From positions 1-25,220 of IMG/VR virus record IMGVR_UViG_3300037882_005382: a stretch of DNA of 25,220 bases; one strand, written 5' to 3'. Of this stretch, positions 1-6,272 are shown one piece after another. Position numbers and translations under genes: made by a program. Each line of letters begins with the position of its first letter. Positions within the stretch are counted from its first letter, which is position 1. The notes under the pieces were generated by a model. It did no database searches. It had not been told where the DNA came from and saw only the letters and a list, made by a program, of their open reading frames with translations. Origin of the DNA: a virus.

Positions 1-1059
1 ATGTCGAAAGCTCGAAAGGGCACCGTCTCAGTTGCCAGCCAAGACGGAATGCTTCGTCTGCGTTGGCGACATCTCAGCAAACCCTACACCCTCGCCCTCG
101 CCCTCGCCGACACCCCGCTTCACCGACGCATCGCCCAAGGCAAAGCTTCCGAAATCCAAGCGGACATTGCCTTCGATCGCTTTGATGAAACGCTTAGAAA
201 ATATGTCGGAGAACGAACAACCACGATTTCCAGCAAAACCCTGTTCGATCGCTACATCGCCGCTCGCCGCAAGGCAGGCACCCAAGAGAGCACCTTAACC
301 AGTAAATACATCGCCCTCTCTGGCAACCTCAAACGCTTTGAACGATCGATCGACTCCAGTGATACAGCAGTCGCTTTTATTAAGCTGCTCCGGTCTCGTC
401 AGAAGCCCTTGATTTCTAATCAGAATCTTTCACTGCTCAAAGGTTTCGGGGACTGGTGCGTTCAGGGCGGACATTGGCCGACGAACTTTTTCGCCGATAT
501 CCGAAGCGTCAAGGGAGCAAAGCCCGCCCGCGAAGGCGAACCTTTCACGCGAGCCGAAATCACCCAGTTTCTCACCACACTCAAGAGATCCAAATACTAC
601 AGCCACTATCACGATCTCTGCTTCTTTCTGCTATCCGTTGGCTGTCGTCCCGGCGAGGCTCACGATTTGCGCTGGCATCAGGTCAATTTGCAGGACGGCA
701 CCGTTACGATTAATCACACAAAAACCGACAGCACCACACTGCTTACCGTCCAACCCAACATCCTTTCCATGCTCCAAGGGCGATCGTCGTCAAGACGCTC
801 TGACCTCGTATTCCCCTCCCCAACAGGCAAACGCATCAACACTCGATCGTTCTGTCGGCGATGCTGGAAACAAACCTGCACCGATGCGGGAATCCCCTAT
901 CGCGTCCCCTACTTTGCCCGCCATAGCCTAGCCAGTCATCTCATCGAATCAGGCGCAACCTACCCACAAGTGGCCTACGTTCTAGGGCATTCCTCCACGC
1001 GAATGGTCTCCCAGACCTATGGCCGCATGGTTACACCTCCTCAGCTCCCAGAGTTTTGA
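1..1059 (+). CDS. int: Tyrosine recombinase / phage integrase
   Basis: A 352-aa tyrosine recombinase that would catalyse site-specific integration and excision. The C-terminal catalytic domain shows Arg216 in GCRPGEAHDLRW, a probable Lys241 in the beta-hairpin (HTKTDS), Arg307 in YFARHSLASHL, His330 in LGHSS and the nucleophile Tyr340 in QTYGRM. The usual first His of the HxxR box is Tyr304, a substitution I recall in other cyanobacterial integrases. Residues 75-175 look like an N-terminal SAM-like core-binding domain. The ATG is the first base of the window, so neither its ribosome site nor a start further upstream can be examined. A tRNA-Pro-like fragment lies about 70-120 bp after the stop, between two pairs of direct repeats, as expected for an integrase next to its own att site. 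Confidence 0.93.
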   Translation: MSKARKGTVSVASQDGMLRLRWRHLSKPYTLALALADTPLHRRIAQGKASEIQADIAFDRFDETLRKYVGERTTTISSKTLFDRYIAARRKAGTQESTLTSKYIALSGNLKRFERSIDSSDTAVAFIKLLRSRQKPLISNQNLSLLKGFGDWCVQGGHWPTNFFADIRSVKGAKPAREGEPFTRAEITQFLTTLKRSKYYSHYHDLCFFLLSVGCRPGEAHDLRWHQVNLQDGTVTINHTKTDSTTLLTVQPNILSMLQGRSSSRRSDLVFPSPTGKRINTRSFCRRCWKQTCTDAGIPYRVPYFARHSLASHLIESGATYPQVAYVLGHSSTRMVSQTYGRMVTPPQLPEF

Positions 1060-1077
1060 GTACGAACTGTGTACGAA
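1060..1077 (+). repeat. Paired GTACGAA direct repeat, left side of att (candidate integrase arm sites)
   Basis: Two copies of GTACGAA start at 1060 and 1071, 11 bp apart (about one helical turn), directly after the integrase stop codon. A second pair with the same spacing occurs at 1280-1297. Tandem, helically phased heptamers on both sides of a core are typical of arm-type integrase binding sites. That function is inferred from position and spacing only. Confidence 0.5.
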
Positions 1078-1129
1078 GTTTTGAGCGATCATATGTAGCC
1101 CTATCTATTCCGGCTATTTTGAACCTGCG

Positions 1130-1180
1130 TCTACCACTTTGGGGTAGTAGGGGTCGCAAGTTCAAATCTTGTCATTCCGA
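1130..1180 (+). other. tRNA-Pro-like 3' fragment, probable att core
   Basis: The 3' part resembles the end of a tRNA: T-stem GCAAG (1156-1160), T-loop TTCAAAT (1161-1167), T-stem CTTGT (1168-1172, one G-U pair), acceptor strand CATTCCG (1173-1179) and discriminator A1180. Upstream, a degenerate anticodon arm contains TTTGGG, which fits tRNA-Pro(UGG), but its stem has a mismatch and the loop is short. No D-arm or 5' acceptor strand is present, so this is not a functional tRNA gene. A 3' tRNA fragment beside an integrase is the usual trace of integration into that tRNA gene. Confidence 0.6.
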
Positions 1181-1190
1181 TCGATGTTAG

Positions 1191-1230
1191 GCCATGCACA
1201 GAGCTAGTTCTAGCCTAGAGCATGGCTTTT
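1191..1230 (+). terminator. Rho-independent terminator-like hairpin after the tRNA fragment
   Basis: GCCATGC (1191-1197) pairs perfectly with GCATGGC (1220-1226), followed by TTTT (1227-1230). Inside, GCTAG and CTAGC form a second short stem (1203-1214). Lying 11 bp after the discriminator base, it may be the original tRNA-Pro terminator carried along with the fragment. The T-run is short. Confidence 0.5.
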
Positions 1231-1279
1231 CACCTCAGCCATTTTCAGCCATTCCCGGACATTCGATCGCTCCTTTTGT

Positions 1280-1297
1280 GTACGGATTGTGTACGAA
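1280..1297 (+). repeat. Second paired GTACGRA repeat, right side of att
   Basis: GTACGGA at 1280 and GTACGAA at 1291 are again 11 bp apart, and the intervening bases end in TGT as in the first pair. With the pair at 1060-1077 it brackets the tRNA-like core about 55-100 bp away on each side. Finding arms on both sides resembles an attP layout more than a simple attL or attR. Confidence 0.45.
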
Positions 1298-1362
1298 GGT
1301 TTTAGGGGTATTTGTTTTCCAAGAACGGTAACACTTGAAAACATTTTGACGGTTCCAAAACG

Positions 1363-1716
1363 AGATTTAAAAAGTCACATTCCCGACACAACCAGCAAAA
1401 AACCAGCAAAACCAGCAAGCCTTTTTTTACTGGTTTTACTGGAAGCCTTATACAGTGCGACTTTCAGAAAGCCCAAACCAGCAAAACCAGCAAACCAGTA
1501 AATCTCTTACCTTTTAAGGAAAAAGAAAAAAAGAAAATAAATATAGAGCCAATAGAAAAGCCAATAAAAAGCCTGTAAAGGGAACCAGATTTACTGGTTT
1601 TCTCGGTTTGCTGGTTTAGGATGTTGCTATGACTGGGTTTGATGCCGACCAGTAAAAAAAGGCTTGCTGGTTGCTTCTGGTTTTTGCTGGTTGTGTCGAG
1701 AATGTGACTTTTAAAA
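1363..1716. repeat. 350-bp nested inverted repeat with ACCAGCAA iterons; possible origin or foldback element
   Basis: The outer left arm, about 1366-1433, is nearly the reverse complement of 1649-1715; blocks such as AAGTCACATTC, CGACACAACCAGC and AACCAGCAAGCC recur exactly inverted. An inner pair lies at about 1474-1504 and 1583-1618. ACCAGCAA or ACCAGTAA motifs recur several times in each arm. The centre (about 1511-1580) is A-rich on one strand. No ORF here looks coding. Iterons beside an A-rich unwinding-like segment suggest a replication origin; a foldback (MITE-like) element or a structured RNA are alternatives. No target-site duplication was seen. Confidence 0.7.
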
Positions 1717-1759
1717 GGTCCCCATGTTTCAGCCTAGATTGGGGCCGATCACCCTTGGT

Positions 1760-1793
1760 AGATTTAAATTCGTTGGATGAAGCGTTTAAATCT
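1760..1793 (+). promoter_or_regulatory. 9-bp perfect hairpin or operator ahead of the coiled-coil gene
   Basis: AGATTTAAA (1760-1768) and TTTAAATCT (1785-1793) form a perfect inverted repeat separated by 16 bases, ending just before the ribosome site (AGGAAAA) of the gene at 1808. The same AGATTTAAA opens the left arm of the large inverted repeat at 1363. It could be an operator or a leader hairpin; there is no direct evidence for either. Confidence 0.35.
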
Positions 1794-1807
1794 CTCACAG
1801 GAAAAAG

Positions 1808-2155
1808 ATGAACATTAACCTATCCCCCCTCCGTCAAATTGTTGAAGTGTTGCGAACGAAAATCAGTGCCCAATGGTCTCAGGTGGGAGTCTTGCAAACT
1901 AGCGTCTACGCCCTAACGAACGAACTCGCCCTCGTGCAAAGCCAACTCGCCACCGCCCTCGCCGCCGAACCCGCGCAGCTCGCCGAAATTGAAGCGCAAA
2001 AAATCCGCGCCACGGATGCAGAAGCCGCCCGACTCCTCGCTGAACAAGCCCTAGCGGAGCAACAAGCCACCGCCCAAGCCGAAATTGGCGAACTTGAGCA
2101 GCAGCTTGAAAGCCTGGTTCAGGAAAGCAGCCCGATCGCTGACCCGGTCTACTAA
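1808..2155 (+). CDS. Small coiled-coil protein of unknown function
   Basis: A 115-aa protein. Residues 1-30 (start MNINLSPLRQIVEVLRTKI) look amphipathic; from residue 35 to about 107 it is rich in Ala, Glu, Gln and Leu with heptad-like spacing, indicating a long coiled coil. The start is supported by AGGAAAAAG 2-10 bases upstream. There is no signal peptide and no recognisable domain. It is the only plus-strand gene between the att region and the terminase operon, and it faces that operon with paired hairpins between them. Short coiled-coil proteins like this are common in cyanobacterial prophages, but I cannot name a function. Codon use matches the neighbours, and it is probably real. Confidence 0.7.
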   Translation: MNINLSPLRQIVEVLRTKISAQWSQVGVLQTSVYALTNELALVQSQLATALAAEPAQLAEIEAQKIRATDAEAARLLAEQALAEQQATAQAEIGELEQQLESLVQESSPIADPVY

Positions 2156-2157
2156 AA

Positions 2158-2204
2158 ATTTGCGGGGCATTTTGCCCTACAACCCTGCAAAATGCCCCGC
2201 AAAT
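2158..2204. repeat. GCGGGGCATTT palindrome, copy 1
   Basis: An 18-bp left arm (2158-2175), ATTTGCGGGGCATTTTGC, is the perfect reverse complement of 2187-2204, with an 11-base loop. It lies between the convergent ends of the coiled-coil gene and the large terminase gene. Two more copies with the same core arm but different loops occur at 22971 and 24714. It lacks a clean T-run, so the sequence is probably kept for more than termination. Confidence 0.85.
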
Positions 2205-2210
2205 AATTCT

Positions 2211-2238
2211 AAAAAAGGCATCTATCGGGGTGCCTTTT
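2211..2238 (-). terminator. Rho-independent terminator of the terminase operon
   Basis: Read on the minus strand, AAAAGGCA and TGCCTTTT form an 8-bp stem with a 10-base loop and end in a run of six T (plus-strand A 2211-2216). It starts 8 bases after the large terminase stop. Its symmetry and the adjacent palindrome could also stop transcription from the plus-strand gene. Confidence 0.72.
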
Positions 2239-2245
2239 CGCACCT

Positions 2246-3574
2246 CTACCAGCCCGCAAAATCCAACATCTCTTCACTCGCAAAATTAATCGAACTCTCC
2301 CCCACGGTCGTAATCCCAGCCCAATCGATCGCCTCATCCCCCGCCGCCATAATTGCCAGGAACAAAGCCCAAGTGCGATCGGCGTGACCATTGGAGTCCC
2401 GATCGGCATCAAAGCGCGGCGTCCCCACAGCGGATACCGATTTTTTCAGCTTATGCAAATCGTCCCGCAGTTCTGGCAGCGGCGGAATCCGAAGGCCCCG
2501 CGTCTCGAATCGGCGCTTTCCTTCCGTCGCCAACGCCAACTTATTCGCCGAGCCAAAAATCACCCCCTCCACCATCGACCCATACTTTTTCTGCGCCCGC
2601 TCCACCACCATCTCGCCCATCCCAGATTGGTCAAAGCAACCCCGTTCAATTCGGTACCGCCCCCATAACCGATCGACGATCGCCTCTTGCTCCTCAAACG
2701 AAATCCGCCGCTCCACCACCAACTCACGCACCCACAAAATATCGCCCACCCGCTCGACGACGATCGCAACCCACAGGTCATTACGCCGAGCAATATCCAC
2801 CCCTAAATAGCAGGGATAGCCCGCATACTCTGACGGCTTCCCAGCCCGCTCATCCTCACAGCTTGCAATCAATTCAAACCCAAGCCAAGCCGAAGCCTCA
2901 TCCAACCATTGCAGCTCAAATTCCTGCGCCCAGGCATCCTCATCCGCCAGAGCCGATCGCAGCTCCACCACATCCCGATCCAACCCCTGCGCCACCGCCT
3001 GATGAATATCGACCTGGTGCTTGGACCAAGTGCCGTCGTTAGACTGCATCAGGTCGTAGAACTTATTCGCTTTTCCATTGGGAGTAGACGTAATCCGCAA
3101 ATCAAACCCACGAGAAACGATCGGGAACATCGCCTTCCAAATCTCCCGACTGTCATGGTGGAACGCAAACTCATCCAAAAAAACATTGGCACTAAACCCG
3201 CGAGCCGTATCAGGATTTGCAGGCAGCGCCGTGATGCGTGACCCATTGGGAAGCTGCGCTTCGAGCGCCTTGTATTTGCCCTCCCACTGATACTCGATCG
3301 TTTCAAACGCCGCCTCATAAATCTTGAGATGACGCTTCACCCCCTCATTCAGAGCCTCATAAGCTTGCCGTTCTCCGCGACTAAGAATGACCCACCGATC
3401 GCGCCCGCCTCTGGACTCCGCAAACAAACAGCGCTGCACAATCTCCAACGTCGTCGTCCAGGTCTTCCCAGTCTGACGCGCGAACATGCCGATTTTGAAC
3501 CGGGACTGATCACGGAGCCAACCCCGCTGGTAGTCATAGAGTTCGATCGCGGGCTTTGATTTTTTAGAGACCAT
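2246..3574 (-). CDS. terL: Terminase large subunit, Mu gp28-like
   Basis: A 442-aa DNA-packaging motor: an N-terminal ATPase that drives DNA into the prohead and a C-terminal RNase H-fold nuclease that cuts it. ATPase motifs are Walker A RQTGKT (33-38), Walker B VFLDEF (131-136) and coupling motif STPNG (163-167). Nuclease acidic residues are Asp260 (LGVDIAR), Asp315 (CFDQSG) and Asp399 (HADRTWA). The length is normal for the family and no lesion is seen. The ATG overlaps the end of the small terminase gene by 11 bp and no strong Shine-Dalgarno is visible, so translation is probably coupled. It is the last gene of a minus-strand operon that ends in a terminator. In Mu this gene is followed directly by the portal; here the portal is 15 kb away on the other strand. 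Confidence 0.95.
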   Translation of the reverse strand: MVSKKSKPAIELYDYQRGWLRDQSRFKIGMFARQTGKTWTTTLEIVQRCLFAESRGGRDRWVILSRGERQAYEALNEGVKRHLKIYEAAFETIEYQWEGKYKALEAQLPNGSRITALPANPDTARGFSANVFLDEFAFHHDSREIWKAMFPIVSRGFDLRITSTPNGKANKFYDLMQSNDGTWSKHQVDIHQAVAQGLDRDVVELRSALADEDAWAQEFELQWLDEASAWLGFELIASCEDERAGKPSEYAGYPCYLGVDIARRNDLWVAIVVERVGDILWVRELVVERRISFEEQEAIVDRLWGRYRIERGCFDQSGMGEMVVERAQKKYGSMVEGVIFGSANKLALATEGKRRFETRGLRIPPLPELRDDLHKLKKSVSAVGTPRFDADRDSNGHADRTWALFLAIMAAGDEAIDWAGITTVGESSINFASEEMLDFAGW

Positions 3575-3995
3575 AGATTGCCGCCGTCACTTCCCTCAGT
3601 CGCTCTGGGTCAAGCGTTCGTGCCTGCCCCACATCTACCAATTCAATCTCAGGTGCCGTCATATCCAACACCTTAAACGCCACCTGAGCCAAGACGTTTG
3701 CGGAGGTGTCAGGGCTAGTCAATAGGGTTTCGATCGCGGCCACCGCTTTAATATTCAGCGTCCGCAATTGCCTAATCGAATCCTCACGAGATTCACTGAT
3801 TCGCTTATCCAACTCCGCCACAAACGCCGGAGATTTTAACCACCGATTTAGGGTCGCGCTCCCAACCCCAAGACGCTCTACCACCACCACCTGTTTATCA
3901 CCCATCGAAAGCATCCCGATCGCCTGCATCTGCAAGGGCTGAAGCCGCTTTTTAGAGTGATTGGTTTTGATTGGTTTTGATTGGTTTTTAGCCAT
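3564..3995 (-). CDS. terS: Terminase small subunit, helix-turn-helix protein
   Basis: A 143-aa probable DNA-recognition subunit that would bind the packaging site and load TerL. After a basic, Lys- and Asn-rich N-terminus comes a helix-turn-helix (about residues 20-53; LQMQAIGMLSMGDKQVVVVE, then LGVGSATLNRWLKSPAFV), a helical middle and a hydrophobic C-terminal segment. I chose the ATG at 3995 because TGAGGG lies 9 bases upstream; another ATG 9 bp earlier leaves no room for that site. The gene overlaps the upstream FHA gene by 8 bp and TerL by 11 bp. A 10-bp tandem repeat (TTGGTTTTGA) makes up codons near the N-terminus. Identification rests on position plus the HTH. Confidence 0.82.
   Translation of the reverse strand: MAKNQSKPIKTNHSKKRLQPLQMQAIGMLSMGDKQVVVVERLGVGSATLNRWLKSPAFVAELDKRISESREDSIRQLRTLNIKAVAAIETLLTSPDTSANVLAQVAFKVLDMTAPEIELVDVGQARTLDPERLREVTAAIYGL
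3961..3990. repeat. 10-bp tandem repeat, three copies, inside the terS start region
   Basis: TTGGTTTTGA, TTGGTTTTGA and TTGGTTTTTA run in tandem. The unit is not a multiple of three, so gain or loss of one unit by slippage would shift the terS reading frame within its first dozen codons, upstream of the HTH. Confidence 0.8.
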
Positions 3996-4818
3996 TATTC
4001 CCATCCCTCAACACCGGAAGGGCCGATCGAAGACTCTCCTCCCCCCGCTCACCCGGACGCATATAAATCAAGCCCGCCACACTTGCCACCATGCCTGCAA
4101 TATTGGCGATTTTCCCGACTTCCTCTTGGGCCTTCGTCGCATTCCACCCGCACACCGAAAGCATGGTGATCGCGAGACCGATCGTCAGATACTTCAGGTG
4201 TTCGTGATGCACCTTCAATCGATCTTCCTGCTGTTGGTCGCGTTCACTGGCCAGCGCAATCGCGGCCCGCACCTCAGTCGAAATCGATCGGAACCCGCGT
4301 TCCATATCCGCCTGTAGATCGCTCTTCAAATCATCGATCGAATCAATGCGTTGATTTATTTCCATCATGGCTTGTTGCTGGAGATTCAGCTCTTGCTGGA
4401 GTTGTTGAAGGTCACGCCGTAGCAATGCGATCGCCTCCAATTCAAATCCTTGAGTTGGAGGTTCTCCTAACTCTAACCGCACCTTGCTAGAAAGCTCCGC
4501 CTTGTAACCATCTCCAAGGAAAATATCAATCTCCATGCCCTCCCCAAAGGTCAGCGGTTCCCGGATTCTTTCCCCACAGAACCAAACACCACTGGCACTG
4601 GGCCTAGACTCCTGACCATCCATCACCAACCACGCATCGCCCGATCGCACCAACGTCGATTGCACCCGCGAACAAGCCTGCACCCCTCGCCCGATTTTGT
4701 AATTCGTCTCAGAAGATCGCCCAAAACTGACAGTAGACTGATTTTTCAAGTCAATCTTGCGAACGGTTAAAAGCGTCCCATCTTTAAATTCTTTGAGTAG
4801 CACATTGTTTTCTAGCAT
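3988..4818 (-). CDS. FHA-domain, coiled-coil, two-TM membrane protein
   Basis: A 276-aa protein. Residues 10-115 match the forkhead-associated fold, which binds phosphothreonine peptides: Gly33-Arg34 (SFGRSS), Ser50-Arg51 (CSRVQST), then AWLVMDG, Ser76-Gly77 in place of the usual NG (SASGVWFCGERI) and a final strand IDIFLGDG. Residues 128-205 are a Gln- and Leu-rich coiled coil. Two hydrophobic stretches follow, about 209-225 and 237-253, with a short charged tail. The ATG at 4818 overlaps the upstream Mor-like gene by 35 bp. It lies between a regulator and the terminase genes, an unusual place for an FHA protein. A membrane-tethered phospho-signal sensor or a spanin/holin-like accessory are possible; neither is shown. 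Confidence 0.72.
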   Translation of the reverse strand: MLENNVLLKEFKDGTLLTVRKIDLKNQSTVSFGRSSETNYKIGRGVQACSRVQSTLVRSGDAWLVMDGQESRPSASGVWFCGERIREPLTFGEGMEIDIFLGDGYKAELSSKVRLELGEPPTQGFELEAIALLRRDLQQLQQELNLQQQAMMEINQRIDSIDDLKSDLQADMERGFRSISTEVRAAIALASERDQQQEDRLKVHHEHLKYLTIGLAITMLSVCGWNATKAQEEVGKIANIAGMVASVAGLIYMRPGERGEESLRSALPVLRDGNNG

Positions 4819-5176
4819 CTAAATCTCGGCTTTTGAACGATCGAAGAATAATAAAGATTTGCCGCTCAGTTAGACCAAATTCAACGGCCGCCTGACGACA
4901 GGAATAGAGCTTTAAAAAATCGAAAATAGCCTTATTCCGATTCCTAATCACCAAAGGACTCGACCGACGACAATGCTTTTTAAAATTAGGAACATCAAAG
5001 GCTCCCCCTCCGTAAAAGCGCTGAAGTTTTTGAGTCGATTCTTCACCAATCAGTGAATACAAGGCCATCAAGCCCTTAGAACTTCTTCGCCCGATCGGAA
5101 TATACAAGCGCGTCCCACCATACTTTTCAACGAGTTTTTCTAGAGATTCATGGTCTAGTAATTGTTCAAGAAACAT
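4784..5176 (-). CDS. mor: Mor-type (Mu middle operon regulator) transcription activator
   Basis: A 130-aa protein of the Mor/C family, which activates middle or late phage promoters as a DNA-bound dimer. Features seen: N-terminal dimerisation segment with YGGTRLYIPIGRRSS (19-33), a Gly-rich strand region (RFYGGGAFDVPN, 53-64), and a C-terminal helix-turn-helix from about 82 to 114 (FLKLYSCRQAAVEFGLTERQ). The length fits Mor and C. No good Shine-Dalgarno precedes the ATG at 5176. It heads the minus-strand operon and faces the head genes across a 152-bp AT-rich gap, so it is well placed to control both directions. The C-terminal tail runs into the FHA gene and seems less conserved. Confidence 0.8.
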   Translation of the reverse strand: MFLEQLLDHESLEKLVEKYGGTRLYIPIGRRSSKGLMALYSLIGEESTQKLQRFYGGGAFDVPNFKKHCRRSSPLVIRNRNKAIFDFLKLYSCRQAAVEFGLTERQIFIILRSFKSRDLDARKQCATQRI

Positions 5177-5328
5177 GGCTTTTGAGAGATTGAATTGGAG
5201 GCTATTCGTCTTGAGAAAATATTAATATTTATTTAAGAATTAAGCTGTAATGATATCCATAAGTTCTTTCAGGCTAGAAACATTCTATAGGTGGGAATAC
5301 CGTTTCATTGCTGACGTATGGCAGTCCT
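5177..5328. promoter_or_regulatory. Divergent promoter region with AT-rich palindrome
   Basis: This is the only gap between the minus-strand regulator/terminase operon and the plus-strand head-tail operon, so it must hold promoters for both unless transcription enters from elsewhere. AAATATTAATATTT (5217-5230) is a perfect 14-bp palindrome and a wider imperfect CTT...AAG dyad surrounds it. TTGAGA at 5211 with TAAGAA 17 bp later is a weak sigma70-like candidate. Mor-type activators bind dyads beside weak promoters, so this palindrome is the best operator candidate. Confidence 0.45.
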
Positions 5329-6270
5329 ATGAGCAAATTAGTAGAAATTTTTCGACAGGGAACGCACATTGATAGTGCAGGTGTTACCCGTACATTTACG
5401 GAAGATACCCTTAAACAAATTCAAGATTCCTACAATCCTGAAAAACATACGGCTCCATTCCTGGTTAATCACGATGAATCAAAGCCCAACCGAGGAATTG
5501 TCGATCGCCTTATAAGGATTGGTTCCTCGCTCTATGCCGCCGCGAAAAATATTGACGCCGATTTCCAAAAGCAGATTAACGATCGGAGACTGCCTGCGCT
5601 ATCAGCCGCACTCTATTCCCCCGAAGACCCTCGCAACCCCAGACCGGGAATGTGGGGGCTTCGGCATGTCGCAGCCGTTCAGATTCCAGCGGTTAAGGGA
5701 ATGAAGCAACCCGAATTCAAAGAATGCGACAAGCTTTTGACGATCGAGTTTGCAGAGCTAGCCGTAGAGGAGGAAGAACCTGAAGAGGAAGAACCTGAAA
5801 CTAAACCTGAAACTAAACCTGAAACAACGGAGCCACCAATGACTGAGGAAGAACTCAAGGCCCTTAGAAAACTATTAGACGAGCGATCGACAGAACTGGA
5901 TAAAAAATCCGCCGTCTTGGACGCAGCAGAGTTTCAAACCTTTGCTGAAGCCTTGCTAAAGGAAGGCCGTGTCTTTGATTCCAAACTCGCAGCGGCGATC
6001 GCGGTCACGCTCCCCAGTGAAGCGGAAAGCACGATCGCATTCGGAGAAAAAGCAGAACCGATTCAAACGCGATCGGCTTTCAAAAAGTTCCTAGAAGCCT
6101 TGCCTAAGACGGTCGAATTTGGGGAGGTATCAGCGGGCGCGGCTCCGGCGAAGTATGACGCGAATGCGATCGCCACAGCCGCCCGTGACTACAAATCTGA
6201 GCAAGAAGCCAAGGGCAATTCCATTAGCTTCTCTGAAGCGGTGGCCCATGTAGAAAAAGGAGTGAAATAA
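5329..6270 (+). CDS. Mu gpI-like head maturation protease with in-frame scaffold
   Basis: A 313-aa two-part protein. Residues 1-145 are a Mu I-type prohead protease: EIFRQGTHIDSAGVTRTF, FLVNHDESKPNRGIVDRL with candidate catalytic His48, and LPALSAALYSPED with candidate Ser92 or Ser97. A flexible acidic repeat linker follows (EEEPEEEEPETKPETKPETT, 147-166). Residues 171-313 are helical and scaffold-like. The family processes the prohead and removes scaffold. The ATG at 5329 is chosen because the family motif begins right after it; an upstream in-frame TTG at 5308 adds seven unconserved residues. The ribosome site is weak. First gene of the plus-strand morphogenesis operon. Confidence 0.88.
   Translation: MSKLVEIFRQGTHIDSAGVTRTFTEDTLKQIQDSYNPEKHTAPFLVNHDESKPNRGIVDRLIRIGSSLYAAAKNIDADFQKQINDRRLPALSAALYSPEDPRNPRPGMWGLRHVAAVQIPAVKGMKQPEFKECDKLLTIEFAELAVEEEEPEEEEPETKPETKPETTEPPMTEEELKALRKLLDERSTELDKKSAVLDAAEFQTFAEALLKEGRVFDSKLAAAIAVTLPSEAESTIAFGEKAEPIQTRSAFKKFLEALPKTVEFGEVSAGAAPAKYDANAIATAARDYKSEQEAKGNSISFSEAVAHVEKGVK
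5828..5841 (+). promoter_or_regulatory. Internal Shine-Dalgarno and ATG for the nested scaffold
   Basis: CGGAG (5828-5832) stands six bases before an in-frame ATG (5839-5841), a better initiation site than that of the full-length gene. It sits exactly at the linker between protease and scaffold, as in Mu, where gpZ starts inside gene I. Confidence 0.7.
5839..6270 (+). CDS. Nested scaffold protein, Mu gpZ-like, in frame within the protease gene
   Basis: Internal translation from the ATG at 5839 would give a 143-aa protein identical to the C-terminal half of the protease ORF. It begins MTEEELKALRKLLDERSTEL and is largely helical and charged, as expected of a removable scaffold that nucleates the prohead and is then digested. 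It shares the frame and stop of the longer gene. Support comes from the strong internal ribosome site and the known Mu I/Z arrangement; expression itself cannot be seen from sequence. Confidence 0.65.
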   Translation: MTEEELKALRKLLDERSTELDKKSAVLDAAEFQTFAEALLKEGRVFDSKLAAAIAVTLPSEAESTIAFGEKAEPIQTRSAFKKFLEALPKTVEFGEVSAGAAPAKYDANAIATAARDYKSEQEAKGNSISFSEAVAHVEKGVK

Positions 6271-6272
6271 CT

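Noticed and set aside
1104-1180. Complete tRNA-Pro gene
   Set aside because: Only the T-arm and 3' acceptor strand are clear; no D-arm or matching 5' acceptor strand exists, and the anticodon stem is mismatched.
1289-1501. 70-aa ORF with KPAKPA repeats in the inverted-repeat region
   Set aside because: It is the translation of the ACCAGCAA iterons and A/T runs, has no ribosome site and no protein-like pattern.
1391-1690. CRISPR array from repeated ACCAGCAA motifs
   Set aside because: Units are 8-11 bp, irregularly spaced and occur in both orientations, with no uniform spacers or cas genes.
2353-3042. 229-aa plus-strand ORF, Pro- and Ser-rich
   Set aside because: It lies antisense within the large terminase gene, whose ATPase and nuclease motifs prove the minus frame.
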